A stretch of 64,000 nucleotides of DNA from Rhinopomastus cyanomelas (taxonomy: Eukaryota > Chordata > Aves > Bucerotiformes > Rhinopomastidae). How positions within the stretch are numbered: the first letter of the stretch is position 1; each line of letters begins with the position of its first letter. Location: positions 310,001-374,000 of the forward strand of contig VXBP01009366.1 in NCBI GenBank assembly GCA_013400115.1, written 5' to 3'. A program made the translations under genes and the position numbers. The notes under the pieces are model-generated. The model ran no database searches, was not told where the DNA came from, and worked only from the letters and a program-made list of their open reading frames with translations. Below, piece after piece: positions 25,963 through 38,480 of the stretch.

Positions 25963-26045
25963 ACGGAATCACAGAATCATTAGGGATTGGAAGGGACCTC
26001 GAAAGATCATCTAGTCCAATCCCCTTGGCACAGCAGGATCCCTGC
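25963..26045 (-). mobile_element. Very short CR1 3'-end fragment (reverse)
   Basis: The sequence 'cggaatcacagaatcattag' then 'ggaagggacctcgaaagatc' ends at 'cacagcaggatccctgc'. Only about 80 bp of the terminus remains. It lies 110 bp from the preceding forward copy, in tail-to-tail orientation. Confidence 0.88.
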
Positions 26046-26551
26046 AAAGTGCCAGCCCTGGGCATAGGCAGGTGGACTCTGCTCCTCATCTGCTTAATCA
26101 GGCAGTATTTTGTGCTTCTACAGTCTCACAGATGGATGAGAACCAAAGCATTGGAGTTTCCCACCTATTGCGTTACTGTTTTCCAGCCACGGCTTTATTA
26201 GCAAGCACCATTCTGAGCTGTGATTTATCCTTCCTTTTTGAGCTGAATCTTACAGTGAAACAAGCCACCTGCCAGAAAGCTCAATAAATAACGTTTCTGT
26301 TCGCACACAGCCCAGACCCCTGGGCCAGAGGCTGCATTCTGCATCTCCTTGGAGGTAACAGAAATAGTCCCTGGAGAAGGAACTGTGTTGGGTGAGAGAG
26401 ATGGCAAAGTGTTGGGATCCCAGGGGGTTGCTGTCTGGAGACATTTGTTTCCCCTCACAGGAAACTACAATGAGCAAGGAGCAAAAACCAGCACTTGTTG
26501 ACACTGTCAAGAGGAGAACAGCTCTTTTATCAGAACTGAAAATTACTGGTG

Positions 26552-26577
26552 GTTTTCAGCCTTTTTTGGCTGAAAAC
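26552..26577. repeat. Perfect 10-bp inverted repeat with T6 loop
   Basis: The left arm GTTTTCAGCC (26552-26561) and right arm GGCTGAAAAC (26568-26577) are exact reverse complements around TTTTTT. A partial third copy of the right arm, GGCTGAAAGC, follows at about 26621. It could form a cruciform or an RNA hairpin. No function is claimed. Confidence 0.85.
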
Positions 26578-29500
26578 TGTCTGTGTTCAGACCAAAGATG
26601 TCCCAAAATGAAACAATATGGCTGAAAGCTTTTGAACAACGCTTTTTGGACTTCTGGCCTTTTCATGAGGAAATTTCAAAGACAGCAGCATGAGGTCTCA
26701 GCCAGCAGAAACTGAGGATCCAACCCAAGGGATCCATCCTAGTTATGTGGACACATGGCAGACAGGATCCTGTCGGTCTTTCCTTCTATTGATGCAAACC
26801 ATGTGGGCAGATGTCCCAAGTGGTACCAGTGCCGCAGTGAGCTATACAGTCTGCTAATTTCTGAGCCCTTTCCCAGGGGACTGCTGATCCTGCCAGCATC
26901 CTCCCTATTGTAAACCAGAAAAGCCTGGGTCTCTGTGGCCAGTAAGCATCCAAGCCTCTGAAGACAGTGCATGATTTATAGATGAAGAATCTCTGAGAAA
27001 AGGAGAGCTTGTGTATACTCTTTGTAGCAGCTTGGCTTCTTGTCTGAAACTCGTGGCCCAAGGTAAGATGAATACCAGCTGCACTCCTCACCACGCTCCA
27101 GACTTCTAAGCCTGCAGGGATTTGGACTGAGGTCCTCTCCAGACAAGCCTGGCAATGGCCACGCAGGGGGCTGGGAGCTCCTATGGTGGGACAAGCTGAG
27201 TTTCAGAGATGCCAAGAGCTGGCTTGTCTCAGGGGGCTCTCTGCTACCCTGAGTAACTAGAGGGTTTCCATTAACTGCAACAGACTCTATGGTGTCACCA
27301 GGAAGCCACAAGACATTAGAGCGTGACAGATCTTGCCTTGTCTCTGTCTCTGGTGGGTGGTCCTTGCGCACCAAGAAGAGCTTTTCTTCTGCTGTCAAGT
27401 GGGTAACAAGAGTCTTCCTGTCTCCCGCACACACTGCTGGAGTGCCTGGCTGCATGGTTCACACTGAGTGGTTGTGAGTCACCATCACTCCCAACTCTGC
27501 TGGGGTAAAGCTCCACTTATAAGTGCAGCTGGGAAAGAGTGGAGCAGGGCTGGGGAGCTGAATCCTTCTGCCGAGGAGCCAGACTTCACTTGTGTGAGTT
27601 TAGCAACTGCTGTGTATGGACCTGACTCATCGCCCCTGATGTGAGCCAGCCTCTGCTCCGTGCTCTCTGCGGTTCCTGTAGATACCGTGCTCCTGCTCCT
27701 GCATGTCTGGCTTCACAAGGCACGTGGGGTAAAAACACAGGAGTGATATTTGACCAGAAGAACGCTAAACTTCCCAAGAAGCCAGCATGTGTGGGATGTC
27801 TTGGCCATGGGGCAAAATAACAGAAAGAGGGATGGATGTAGAGGGAGCACAACAGCCTATAACATGGGGACTCCCAGAGCACAGCATTCATGGAATCTGC
27901 TCAGGGATGCAGAAGGGTCCCCAGGGCTCCTCCTGTTTGCCAGACTGGGACACAGCACCTGGCTCGGGCCACTTGTTGGTTTACAACCCTTTCAAAAGTT
28001 CTGGCACACATCTTATCGGGGGAATGTTTTTATATCCGGATATTCAGGTGCCTGAGATGATCCTTTGCTCCAGGGGCACTTCTGGTAGTTCAGGGATGTC
28101 GAAAAAAATCTGCCCGTCTCCACTTGGTGGAGAGTTGTGCTTGACATTACTCATCTACGCAGCTGTGCAAAAGCACCAGTATCAAGGCTCTAGTCTACAA
28201 GCAGCATCTGCTCTGCGAGTGAGCTCTGGTTCATGGTGAATGCAGCAGGAAGCACAAGCTGCTGGACAAGTCTGGAGAAATATTTCTTTTCTAAGACTCT
28301 CAAGCTGATTCTGGAGTCAAAGTGGTACCAGCTGGCACTCCACAGCTCCTCTGCTCTGCCCAAGACCACCAGGTACAGTTATAACACTGCAGCTTTTTCA
28401 ACACTTCCTTGCAGAGGTTTTGAATCCCCCGTTCCTGTACCTGCCATAAACAGCATCAAGTGAGAAGAAAGTCTTTTGCAGAAGTGCTGTAGCTGGTGAC
28501 ACCTCAGAGGGCTACTAGCATGAAGCTTTTTCCTGCACATCCACCTCTGGCAGTTATTCCACACCCTTATGGGAAAGGTCCATCTGGCAGAACTGTTCTG
28601 CTGCACGTTGTGCTGGGCACTGAAGCGCTGCCACGGAGACATCAAGAGAGAGGCTTAAGGAGACTGTGAGAAATTCTGGTGCACACTAGCTTGTGTGCAC
28701 CACCCCTTCTCATAACCACCGTTGAAATGAAAGCTGTTCCAGGCTGGAGCATGAAGCTGCCCACTGGTTCACACGACACTGCAGGAGAACGGAGGCCTGG
28801 ATGCTTGAAAGGGTGCATTGGTGCAGCCAGTTCAATTTACTTGATGCCTTGCTCCAGGGATCAGCACCAACACGTAGGTTTGGTTCCCGCTGAAGCTCAT
28901 CAGGAGATCCTAGTGCCACATGAGATCTAGCTGTGCCAGCCAAACACAACACTGCTTCCTAGGAAAGGAGAAAGCCTCTCTCAGGGAGGTTCTAGTTCCA
29001 GCAAAACATTCTTTCCCACTTCTACCTTCCTCTTGTGTCTCTGGTTCAGCTCTTTGGCAAGATCAGCTGAGTGCAGACCTGTCTGTGCACTCTCATAGAT
29101 GATAGCCCCCGAAGCAGGAGAGCCAAGGCCTTTGCCCAAAGTCTTTGAAGTCAGTGGAAAAACTCCAATTGATTTTGCTTGGGCTTTCAAAGCTGATGGA
29201 AATCAGAGCAGATTAAATCCTTCCCCCACCTCTCCAGGAGAGGCAGTTCTCTAGGAGAGAGCTGCACACCAGGGTGAAACCTAATTCTTTGCAGAGGCTG
29301 TGACACAGGAGAAAATCCCCACAGGTGCTGTTGTGGGGAGTCCCACTCCAGCACCTGGCTTTGCCTAAGTCCCTTCTTAGTGAGATTTGAAGGTAGGACA
29401 GGGCAGGAGAAACACTTGAGGCTGACGGCAAAGGTTGTGCAGAGCCACAGAGCCCACAGAGGATCAAAGCTAATTCTTGTCTTCCTTTGTGTTCTGTTTG

Positions 29501-30023
29501 CTTTCAGGCTTCTCAGGGAGAGATGTGACTGATGGCTGAAAAGGGGACTATGAGCTCAGGATGTTTGATCTAGCCTGATCTCTGCTGGAAGATCAATGCA
29601 CATGAGCTCTCTCTGCTGCTCAGCAACGCTGGAACTTTGCTCCTGTTTCCACCCTGGACACCCAGCAAAGAGTCCTCACTTCCTGTACTTCTCATACCAG
29701 GTGGTCCAAGTGCCAGGGACTTACTTTGTGATGGCTACAGCCTGTGTGGCAGCAACACAGGTGTCTCAGAGTCTGATGTAATTTTTTCTGCAAAACCAGC
29801 TCTGGAATAGCTCCTCCTCAGAGCAACTGGGATGTGGGAATCCTGCCTACATACAGGACTTCTTCCATAAAAGCCCATGAGCTGTCAGAGCAGAGGATCT
29901 AGCTGGCAACACTTCTTCCAATGTAGACAAAACCTAACTCCAAGCTGAAATTTCCTTAAGACACATCTTGTATTTCAGGATCTTTTGCTGCTACTTTCAT
30001 CTCCAATCCACATATTGCAGCCC

Positions 30024-30069
30024 TATAATAATAATAGTAGTAATAATAATAGCAATAATAATAATAATA
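30024..30069 (+). repeat. (AAT/TAA)n microsatellite
   Basis: About 46 bp of AAT-type triplets with AGT and AGC interruptions. Confidence 0.9.
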
Positions 30070-30734
30070 CCTTTTGTATGCACATAGCACCTTTCATCCA
30101 GGGATCTTAGTCACAATTATAGCCCCACACATTCCTGTATATTACAGCCCTATAATTCTAAGACTGCTCAAGTATCCAGACTTCAAAGGGAGCGTGGATT
30201 TCCCCTCCAGCCCAGTCACGGTGCCCAACATGCTGGAGATGTTTCAAAGGTGTTTCGAAGGTGTTGGCAGTAGCCAGCGATAGTCAAAGGAGCTCTCTGA
30301 AGCCTTCGTGGATTCTGTCCTACCCTCTCCCAGTCACTTTCTAGTTTCTCTAGAAAGTCAGCGCAACTCTCCTGGCATGAGGATGGTGCTCCCATGAGAC
30401 CTGTGAGTCTGTACAGTGAGAGGGAAAAAGACAGAAACTGTGTGGAAAGGAAAAACTAGTGATGGCGCAAGCTCATCTGAGCGACTCCCCAGGTCAAGCA
30501 GAAGCCACAGTGTTTCTGTCAAAAGTAAGTTCACAGAAAAATTGTGCTCCACTGAAAAAGACGCAGGACAGGTGGTGGAACAATCCATTGTGAGACCTTC
30601 TTGAAAAGAGTTTAAAGATTTTCAAGGACCTTTAAAAATTAATCCAAGTATTCTTTTTTGGGTCAAAGCAAAATGTTTCACGGATACCCAGAGCAAGCAC
30701 TTTTGGTTTGGATTAGTTTTAACTGCATGGGAAT

Positions 30735-31352
30735 CCTGAAAAGAACCCCAAAGCAGAGGGCCAACAGCAGCCTGGGGTGGATCAGAAGGGGAATGGTTAG
30801 TAGATCGAGAGAGGCTCTTCTCCCCCTCTACTCTGCCCTAGTGAGCCCACATCTGGAGTATTGCGTCCAGTTCAGGAAGGACACAGAACTGCTAGAGAGA
30901 GTCCAGCATAGAGGATGATTAAGGAAGTGGAACACCTCCCTTATGAGGAAAGGCTGAGGGACCTGGGTCTCTTTAGCTTGGAGAAGAGGAGACTGAGGGG
31001 TGACCTCATTAATGTCTATAAATATTTGAAGGGTGGGTGTCAGGAGGATGGAGCCGGACTCTTCTCAATGTCATCTAGTGATAGGACGAGGGGTATTGGG
31101 TGTGAGCTGGAACATAGAAGGTTCCATATAAATACCAGAAGGAACTTCTTCCCAGTGAGAGTGACAGAGCACTGGAACAGGCTGCCCAGGGGGGTTGTGA
31201 ATTCTCCTTCACTGGAGAGGTTTAAAACCCACCCGGATGTGTTCCTGTGCAACTTGCTCTAGGTAATCCTGCTGTGGCAGTGGGATTGGTCTGGATGTTC
31301 TTTCGAGGTCCCTTCCAATCCCAAATATCTGTGATTCTGTGGTTCTGTGATT
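30735..31352 (+). mobile_element. CR1 3'-region fragment (forward)
   Basis: It starts near 'gggaatcctgaaaagaaccc' and 'ggccaacagcagcctggggt', passes 'ctggagtattgcgtccagtt' and 'gtgacctcattaatgtctat', and ends with 'cccttccaatcccaaatatc' and TCTGTGATTCTGTGGTTCTGTG. It closely resembles the 3' part of the 1.5-3.7 kb copy. The 115-codon frame at 30915-31262 is CR1-derived. Confidence 0.93.
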
Positions 31353-32111
31353 ATTTAATGCAAGCCAATCATTCCCCTCCTTTTTCTGGTTCAGCCAAAG
31401 AGCTGTTCTTTACCACTATATGCTCAGGAAGAAGATTGCTAAAAGCAAGGTAGCTTCTGATAGAAAACAGATTAGATTAGGTTTACAGAAGCTCTGACCA
31501 AGTTGAAGTTCATTCGCTGGGTTCACTTCCTCTATGGAGTTCACCAGGACTGCCCATGAGCTTTCCAACTGCTGCTGGTTATGGCTCTAGAGAAGGATTT
31601 CAGTAGCTGCACTGACTTGTGGCTGCATCCACGAGAAAGGAATGATGAGGTCAGCGGACATGAAAGGCCGGCTACAACTCTGAGAGATTAGTTTTGCTTT
31701 TCTTCAGGTTGTGGTTGAACAAATGTAAAGCTAAAGAATTTTTTAATAAACTTTTAAAAGGTATTTTAACCTGAGAGGTCCAGACATGTGGCTGAAAAGT
31801 GCTGAGTGCTCCAGCTCTTCCCTAGCTCTGTTTTAATCAGTTGATCTGAAACATCGTTAGAGAAGGGTTTACTAGTAGTGCTTTAAAGACAGCGAGACTG
31901 AGGCCCAGGAAAAGGACATGTCTTGTTTGGGGTAAACCAGAAGGCTAGGACTGAGCTGGAAAAGAGTCCAGGACTCTCATGCTGCACACCAGTCTTCTGT
32001 ATCTCCTACACCCACCATACAAGGGAGCTAAAGCTCATGGGACACTCATCCCCAAAATTCTTGAAACAGAAATTCCTCAAACCGTCTGCAAAGTCATCCC
32101 CTGCAGAAGTA
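31353..32111. other. Unique spacer between CR1 copies
   Basis: Nothing was recognised. It is AT-rich at 31735-31765. Confidence 0.35.
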
Positions 32112-32299
32112 GTGGCTCAGAGCACTGGAATGGGCTGCCCAGGGAGGTTGTGGAGTCTCTTTCTCTGGAGATGTTTAAAACCTGCCTGGACATATTCCTG
32201 TGCGACTTTATCTAGGTGATCCTGCTGTGGCAGGGGGATTGGAATAGATGATCTTTCAAGGTCCCTTCCAGTCCCTAATGTTCCACGATTCTCTGTCAT
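32112..32299 (+). mobile_element. CR1 3'-end fragment (forward)
   Basis: The blocks 'cagagcactggaatgggctg', 'gagatgtttaaaacctgcct' and 'gtgatcctgctgtggcaggg' end in CCCTAATGTTCCACGATTCT. Confidence 0.9.
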
Positions 32300-35200
32300 A
32301 GTGTCACCAGATGAGCCTGAGCACCTCATGGAAGAGCCGGACAGTTTCCACAGCCAGTGCTAATTCACCTCCGACAAGCCACACTGACCAGCATGGGCTG
32401 CAGTGCATTTCCTCTCCCCCTCTTCAATAAATCAAGGTTTCCAGCACTCATGCCTTTGTCACTAATAAATCTTGTGCTGTCACACACCACATGAAAGCAT
32501 AACTTCCTTTCCTTTAATACCTGACAGGCACTTCCCTGTGCAGGACTGCAGCTACAAGCACGACCTGCAGCACAACAACCTTCTGTTTGTGCCCTGAGCT
32601 GGGGATAAGGGTAAAGTCAGCGCATATGGCAAGGCTGTCCCTGTGCTACTAAAGCTCCACATGCTGCTGTCAGAGCACAGGTAAAACCACTCTGTGCAAC
32701 ATCCACCCCTTTAATCCGTGGAACTCGCTGCCACAGGAAATCAGTGCAACAATAAAAGCCTTATCTGCTCCTATAGTCAAGGTCCTGTCTTCAGTGCGAT
32801 ACCATTCTTTCCACAAATAAAACACACCTGACCCTAAAGCTATGTCTCTGTCCTTTGGTACTGGGGCCACATGCTGCTCAGGCAGATGACCTCCCAGTCT
32901 TGGGACAGACCTTAGGACAATACCTAGGACAAGCTTGGTACACCATCTGATGAGTCCCATGCCACTGTGAAGTCGGAGCAGAAAGCCTCACAGCACATCT
33001 CTGTGACTCTGCAACTTGTTCTCCCCTTGGGCAATGCTTTCTGAGCAGCACCAGAAGCACAGTTTTCATGCCCAGAGTCAGACTGACTCCGAGTACTGCT
33101 GGGAAGTCAACAGGATGCTCACACAGCCACTGCCTTTCTCATCTCCCAGTAACTGGGAAGCTGGTGGGGCCACCATTCTGTGATGCTCCCAGAAACAGGC
33201 GTAAAGCAAAACTGCAGAGATTGTTCCCGGCAACCAGAGTTTTGTCTCATGTTCTCTGGGAAAGACAGAAGATTAACTTCTGTCTAAAAGTGCAAGTGCT
33301 TTTCCTGAGGATTCCTTGCATGCAAAGATAAAACTTTGTTTTACCAAGATTTGTGAATTCCCTTGAAGCGGCAAGATGTGATCACACCCAGAGTCATGCC
33401 TACACCAGGTAAGCTCCTTGGGAACGTGCCTTGTGCCTTCAGGTCCTGCAGGTGTCCAAGATCCCTAGTGCTTGGCCACACTGTCACAGTGCCAGCAGCA
33501 ACAGCAGCCTTGGCTCAACTCGCTGCTCTGTGCCCAGGCACTGCTGGCACTGGGAGGTGGCACTGGGCAGGGGAGGGGGAATGTCCTGAGAGAGGTCTGC
33601 AGGGCTCAGTGTCACTTTACAAACTTTCAACAAGTGCATGGAGGATCCTCCCAACAGCCCTTCCTGCCCACCCCCACCTCTTAGTCAGCAGAGGAGGCCA
33701 CATTCCACTCCCCTTCCACCCCTGCGGTTCCCACCACAGCATGCGGAGTCCTGACAGATGTCATGAGGTGCTTGGGCTTCGCCTTCCCTTTGAACGGAGG
33801 GGAATGTTACTAATTGGTGCCCCATGGGGATGTTCAGTGCTGGAAACTATCCTGTCTCCCAGGGGTCTCTTTGTAGTGGGATCTGTGGCTGCTCACAAGA
33901 AGAGACTGCAAGTCCCTTGAGCAGGTCCTACCCATACAGGTGTGTCTGACTCGTTCCACTCCCGTGGGGCTGTTTTTCATTTCCAAATCCTTCAAAGAGG
34001 TTGAAGCAACTACAGGAAGGACTGCAAACAAGGCAAACAGAGATGGAGAACTGCTGATACCTCAAGAAACTCCTCTGTCATCTCATAGAAAGGAGAAGAT
34101 TGGAGAGCTGACCTCTTTCACCACTGTCAGCAAAGCCTGTGCTGGCAGATCTGGGAAAGATTTTGCATTACCCCTTCCCAGACCCTTGATCCATCCCCAC
34201 AAGACTAGAGGCACCATTTGAGCTTCACCACGTCCTCCCCTTGCTTCCCACAACTGACACATCTCCTGCCTCTACTGGGGCTGAAGCCCAGCTCTGTTTT
34301 GACTTGGCTACAACACCAGATGGTTGTGCTTGGTCCTGCTCTTCTTTGTGAAGGTCATTTCTGATGTGTCTTTAGCTCCTACCAAACCCAAGTCTTTCTC
34401 CAAGACCTCAGGCTTCTCATAACTTTGGTAATCCTCACCTATCCATTCTCACTGCTTCTCAGGGCACTGCTGTGCTGATGTCCCCACAGCCTTTCCCAGC
34501 TTCTGACACCCAGTAAGACCCTATGCTGCTTGAAAGGAGCTCAGCATTTGGCTCCCCTTGGCACCACTTTCACCAGCCAGAGCTATTTCTCTGTTATGAA
34601 TGAAGGTGGGTTGTGTTCTCTCCAAAGCTATCGGCCCATGTTAGACGCCTTCTGGGATGCCTCAGAGCAGCCAAGAGGAGGAGTGTCTTTCTGTCTCACA
34701 GGCAACTGGATGACTGAGACCCAGCCCAGCTCTTCCAAAGGAGGACCTTGGGGAACATCTAGTTCCACGGCAGTGGAGGCAATTTGGTACCCCAGCTGGA
34801 GTCTCTGGGCTCCAAGGCAGCAGCAGGCATGGTTCTGCTGTTGGCAGAGGGATCTCCCCTTCTCAGAGTGTGGAGGTCCATCAGCTGCCATGCAGGAAGC
34901 TCTACATTTCCCTTTCTCTCCTCAGTCCTCCTGCTCCCTGACCCAGGCAGGTGCAGAGGGGGAAGTATTTGCAGCTCCATTGCTGCCTCTTGGCAGCAAA
35001 ACCTCTCCTAGAATCAAAGAGCTTTTCAAAGAAAACCCTAAACTCCTTTAATCGCCAGCTAGAGCTCCTCCCACACAGATCTAAAGGCCATGAGCTCAGT
35101 GTTTTCATTGCCCTGGGCAGATTTATGAGTTTATTCTTCAAGGAAAGGAGGGAGAGAGGGGAGACTGTGGCATATTGCTTAGCCTTGGGGGCGGGCAGGG

Positions 35201-37924
35201 AGGAGAGTGGGGAGGATGGAGGAAGGCATTTTCACTGGAAGTACAGGACAATGCAGAAAGCTGGGTACTTCTGGGCTGGTATAGAGGCAATGCAGGGTCA
35301 GATGTGAGTGAGAACCAACCTGCTGATGCAGCTGCCTCCTACCCAGGGTCCTGCTCGGACTGCCAGCTGGAAGGGAGCAGCAGCTGACCTTCCTGCTGCT
35401 GCCCAGCCCTGCTCACTCTGAGGATACGAGCCAGAGTGGGGCATCTGCCAAAGCACCATGGACTGTCTCCCAGTCCCACCCTAGCTGATTGCAGAGTAAG
35501 AAAGGAGGGAGAAGGCTTCATAGCAGTTGCATGCAGGTGCCCACCCTGAAGCACAGCCCCATCCCTGCACATATTTGCTCTAACCACTCCACTGTGCTGC
35601 CTTCCTTAGCGGCTCCTCACCCATGCACCTGCTCCCTTCGTGCCAGGGAACACAGCGCTCTGCCAGTCGTGAAGCAAGTGCATAAAGGTCTGGCTGCTTC
35701 GTCTCCGCAGGGAGACTTGGGCACTTCTTGATCTGGGCAAGGTCTGTTTGGCTTTGGGATGGAGTGGATCCTACATTTCACCTCCTGTGGTCCTACTCAT
35801 GCAGTGCTCCACCAAGAAGTGGACACAGGTTCACATCTAGCACTTCAGACACCCCACTGCCAATTATGAACAGCTCTGCAAAGGATGTCTCTTCCTTTTG
35901 AACTGAAATCCTGGGCAGATCTCAGACATGACCCATGGTACTAACACTGCAGCCCTCTGCATCATCACCCATAGCACTACTTGTTGTAGCATTTGGGGGC
36001 TGCAGCCCTTTTTTGTGGACCAGCTGCTTTCCAGAGAGCACAGCATCCTGTGAATCCCAGTAGTGTTCACAATGGGATGGCAGCAGCCAACGTTTCTACC
36101 TCATGACATCAAGAGGCAAAAGAGAATAGAGTTTATGGCAGAGGAGGAACTGGGAAAGCTATGAGGCAGGGGGAGGTAGGAAGTGCTGCCACAAGCCTGA
36201 AAATTTCATCTCATTGGAAATTCAAAGACCTCAACATTTCCTTTCCCTTGAACCCAGAACAAAGAGCCGACATGGCAATACTTAGTACAGAATGAAAAAG
36301 CCAATATATTGTGTTTCAGAAACACCAAGATGCTTTGCTTTGATAGTTTTGGCATCCTGCAGTGTGAATATGAAGTCGCTTGTGGGTAAGCATAACACCA
36401 GCAGGTGAAAATACACAAATAGGAACTTCTTTTTAAGACACCACCACGAAGTGAAAACACTGAAGTAATCCCTATTGATTCCACTTGTTACATTGACCTC
36501 ATTCACAGATTCACAAACACCGATCCATTTTCATTAAGCTTTTCATTTCAATCAAATAAAGTATTGTTTGGAAAATCATCCTTTCTGACTGTGCTCTTTG
36601 GGTAGGTCTAGGACTGACCTCTCTTTAATGGTCCTGCAGCTCTGGCTTTGCTCTGAGCACCATCAGTGCTCCCTGGACATTGGCTCCTCATCTCTGCTCC
36701 TTCTGCTCATTGCAAGGGTCAGCACATTCCTGCTGCTTTGCCCTGAGCCTTGCGCCCAGGCAAGGCACCATGCAGCATCTGCAGCATCAGGCTCACTGCG
36801 GTGATGCGGAGATGAGGTCCTCTGCTCTCTGACTGCTAAACCAGCAGAGTGCTCTGAGCAGTGATGCAAAAGGCCATTTGAAAAGACACGCTCAGTAGCT
36901 GTGGCTTTTCTAGGTTGCTTTTCAACTTCTCCAACAAGCCACTCCCAAAACTGTTCCCAGATCTTCTCAGTTTGGTTTTCTCCTCATTACAGGCTGGAGA
37001 ACACAGAGGCAGGAATTACACTGCTTCTGGTTAGCTTTCATCTGCCCTCTACAGATGGGAAACACCAGCCAGAGTCAGTGTGAGACTCATTACCAGCAGC
37101 TACCCCTGATACCCGGGACTTGGGCAGATGTTGGTTTGGCGCAGCCTGCTCAGGTATCCCGAAGTGTCAGCCTTCATTAATTCTCCCCCATGGGCTCTTC
37201 TTTGCAACATGCCAGCAAAAAGCCACAGTCAGCCACAGGAGACCCTGAGGTGATAACTGGGGTGCTGGGCAAATGGAGTTGAACTCAGGTGGCCTGACCT
37301 TAAAGCTCACTCAAACTCTTCCTGGCAAGGATGCAGTGAGGATCTAGAGAACGCCTGTGTCCTTGTGGAATGCCCGTGTGTAATCAACAGGCTCTGCAGA
37401 TGGTCTTTGTAGGGCCCTTGGAAGGAAATAAAGTACCTGAAGGTGGGAAATTCTCACTATCTATGATAATTTATGGATGAAAAAATGCAAACCCTGCCCC
37501 AAAGCTGTGAAATGGTGAACAGAAACCCATGAACCTGCTGCAGAGTGTGTGTCAGAGCCCAGCTCCTACAATGCATTTCATCAACCTCATCTCCCATATC
37601 TGAGACACCAAGCACATAAATATTTCTTTGGCTCTTGCTACGGCTGCTATTCTTCCAGGCATCTGGGCATCTCCAAGGGCCAGACTGATTGCTTCTAGAC
37701 ATACAGGATGGGAGTGACATTTTGCATTGGTCTTCCAGCAGCGAAGAAGATCAAGCAGAGAGACAGCCCTTAGTGCATCAGTCTGGCCACCAAGGCCTGG
37801 GGTGGCTTTAAAAGTCCTGTGCAGTATCACGACTTGAGAAGGGGAAGGGTCTGGGAGCTCTGGATAAAACTACATCTTTGTGGTATGGTCCTGGTGCAAT
37901 GTTCGGGCTCCTGTGGCAACCAAG
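32300..37924. other. Unique intronic sequence
   Basis: About 5.6 kb without an identified repeat or exon. Frames up to 185 codons (33363-33920, plus) have no recognisable domain, are not bounded by convincing splice sites and look like chance frames in GC-richer sequence. The stretch 36190-36560 is AT-rich with little repeat character. Confidence 0.35.
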
Positions 37925-38176
37925 TGTCCTGGTTTCACTGGGACAGAATCTCAGGGCAGCCATAGTCTACTGATCATTGGCAGTTTGGAGTCAGCCAGAG
38001 CAGCTGCCCCAAGCTGGGAACAGGTTGATCCCAGACCAGAATTCTCATACTCAACAAAAAAGGGGAAGCTGAGGAAGGAAGTGGGAAGTGGGGTCGTCCT
38101 CCCTTCTTCTCCGTCTCCCTCTCTCTCTCCATTTCCCTCTTCCTCTCTGTTTCCCTCTCCGTTTTCCTCCCCCTCT

Positions 38177-38208
<32 letters not shown>

Positions 38209-38480
38209 ATCCTGCTACTCCTCTTTATTCTTCTCTCCATTTCTGGAAGATCTGGCTTTCCATTCTGCTCCTGAGGAACTGCCTTCCCTGTTATTGTGAC
38301 TGCTGTACATGCACTGGGCTGAGTATAACTTTGCTTTGCTTTACGTTGGAATTAGCTTGGCTGTCTTGTTAAAACCAGTTTAGGTTCAATCAATGGGGCT
38401 CATCTCTTTTTCCCAAATCCTCTTCTCTGATGGGGAGAGGTCACTAAACTGCTGTAGTTTAGCCCCAGATGTGGGCTAAA
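37925..38480 (+). mobile_element. Probable solo LTR of an avian endogenous retrovirus (fragment)
   Basis: The left end reads tgtcctggtttcactgggac, the TG-start motif typical of ERVL-like avian LTRs ('tgtyctggtttyrgctggga' style). The right part has the expected pattern of a short AAACCAGTTTAGGTTCAAT and TTTTCCCAAATCCTCTTC region followed by a terminal inverted-repeat-rich segment ('taaactgctgtagtttag', 'agccccagatgtgggct'). The middle is a pyrimidine-rich tract with a poly(C) run. No gag, pol or env reading frame flanks it, so it would be a solo LTR. The right boundary is uncertain. Identification is from memory of LTR patterns, not an alignment. Confidence 0.45.
38095..38208 (+). repeat. Pyrimidine-rich tract ending in a 31-bp poly(C) run
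   Basis: A CT-rich tract of about 80 bp leads into an unbroken run of 31 C at 38178-38208. The complementary strand is poly(G), able to form G-quadruplex. Runs this long are hard to sequence, so the exact length should be treated as uncertain. The polyproline or polyglycine frames across it are artefacts of the repeat. Confidence 0.95.

Larger units (their letters stand above)
26046..30734. other. Unique intronic sequence
   Basis: No exon or transposon was recognised in about 4.7 kb. The features seen are a perfect inverted repeat at 26552-26577 and an AAT microsatellite at 30024-30069. Open frames up to 159 codons (26976-27455, minus) have no domain and no reliable splice context. Confidence 0.35.

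Noticed and set aside
33363..33920. 185-codon plus-strand open frame
   Set aside because: No domain, low-complexity His/Pro/Cys content, and no acceptor/donor pair that extends it.
37974..38240. Polyglycine/arginine (minus) and polyproline (plus) frames
   Set aside because: They are produced by the CT-rich tract and the poly(C) run.
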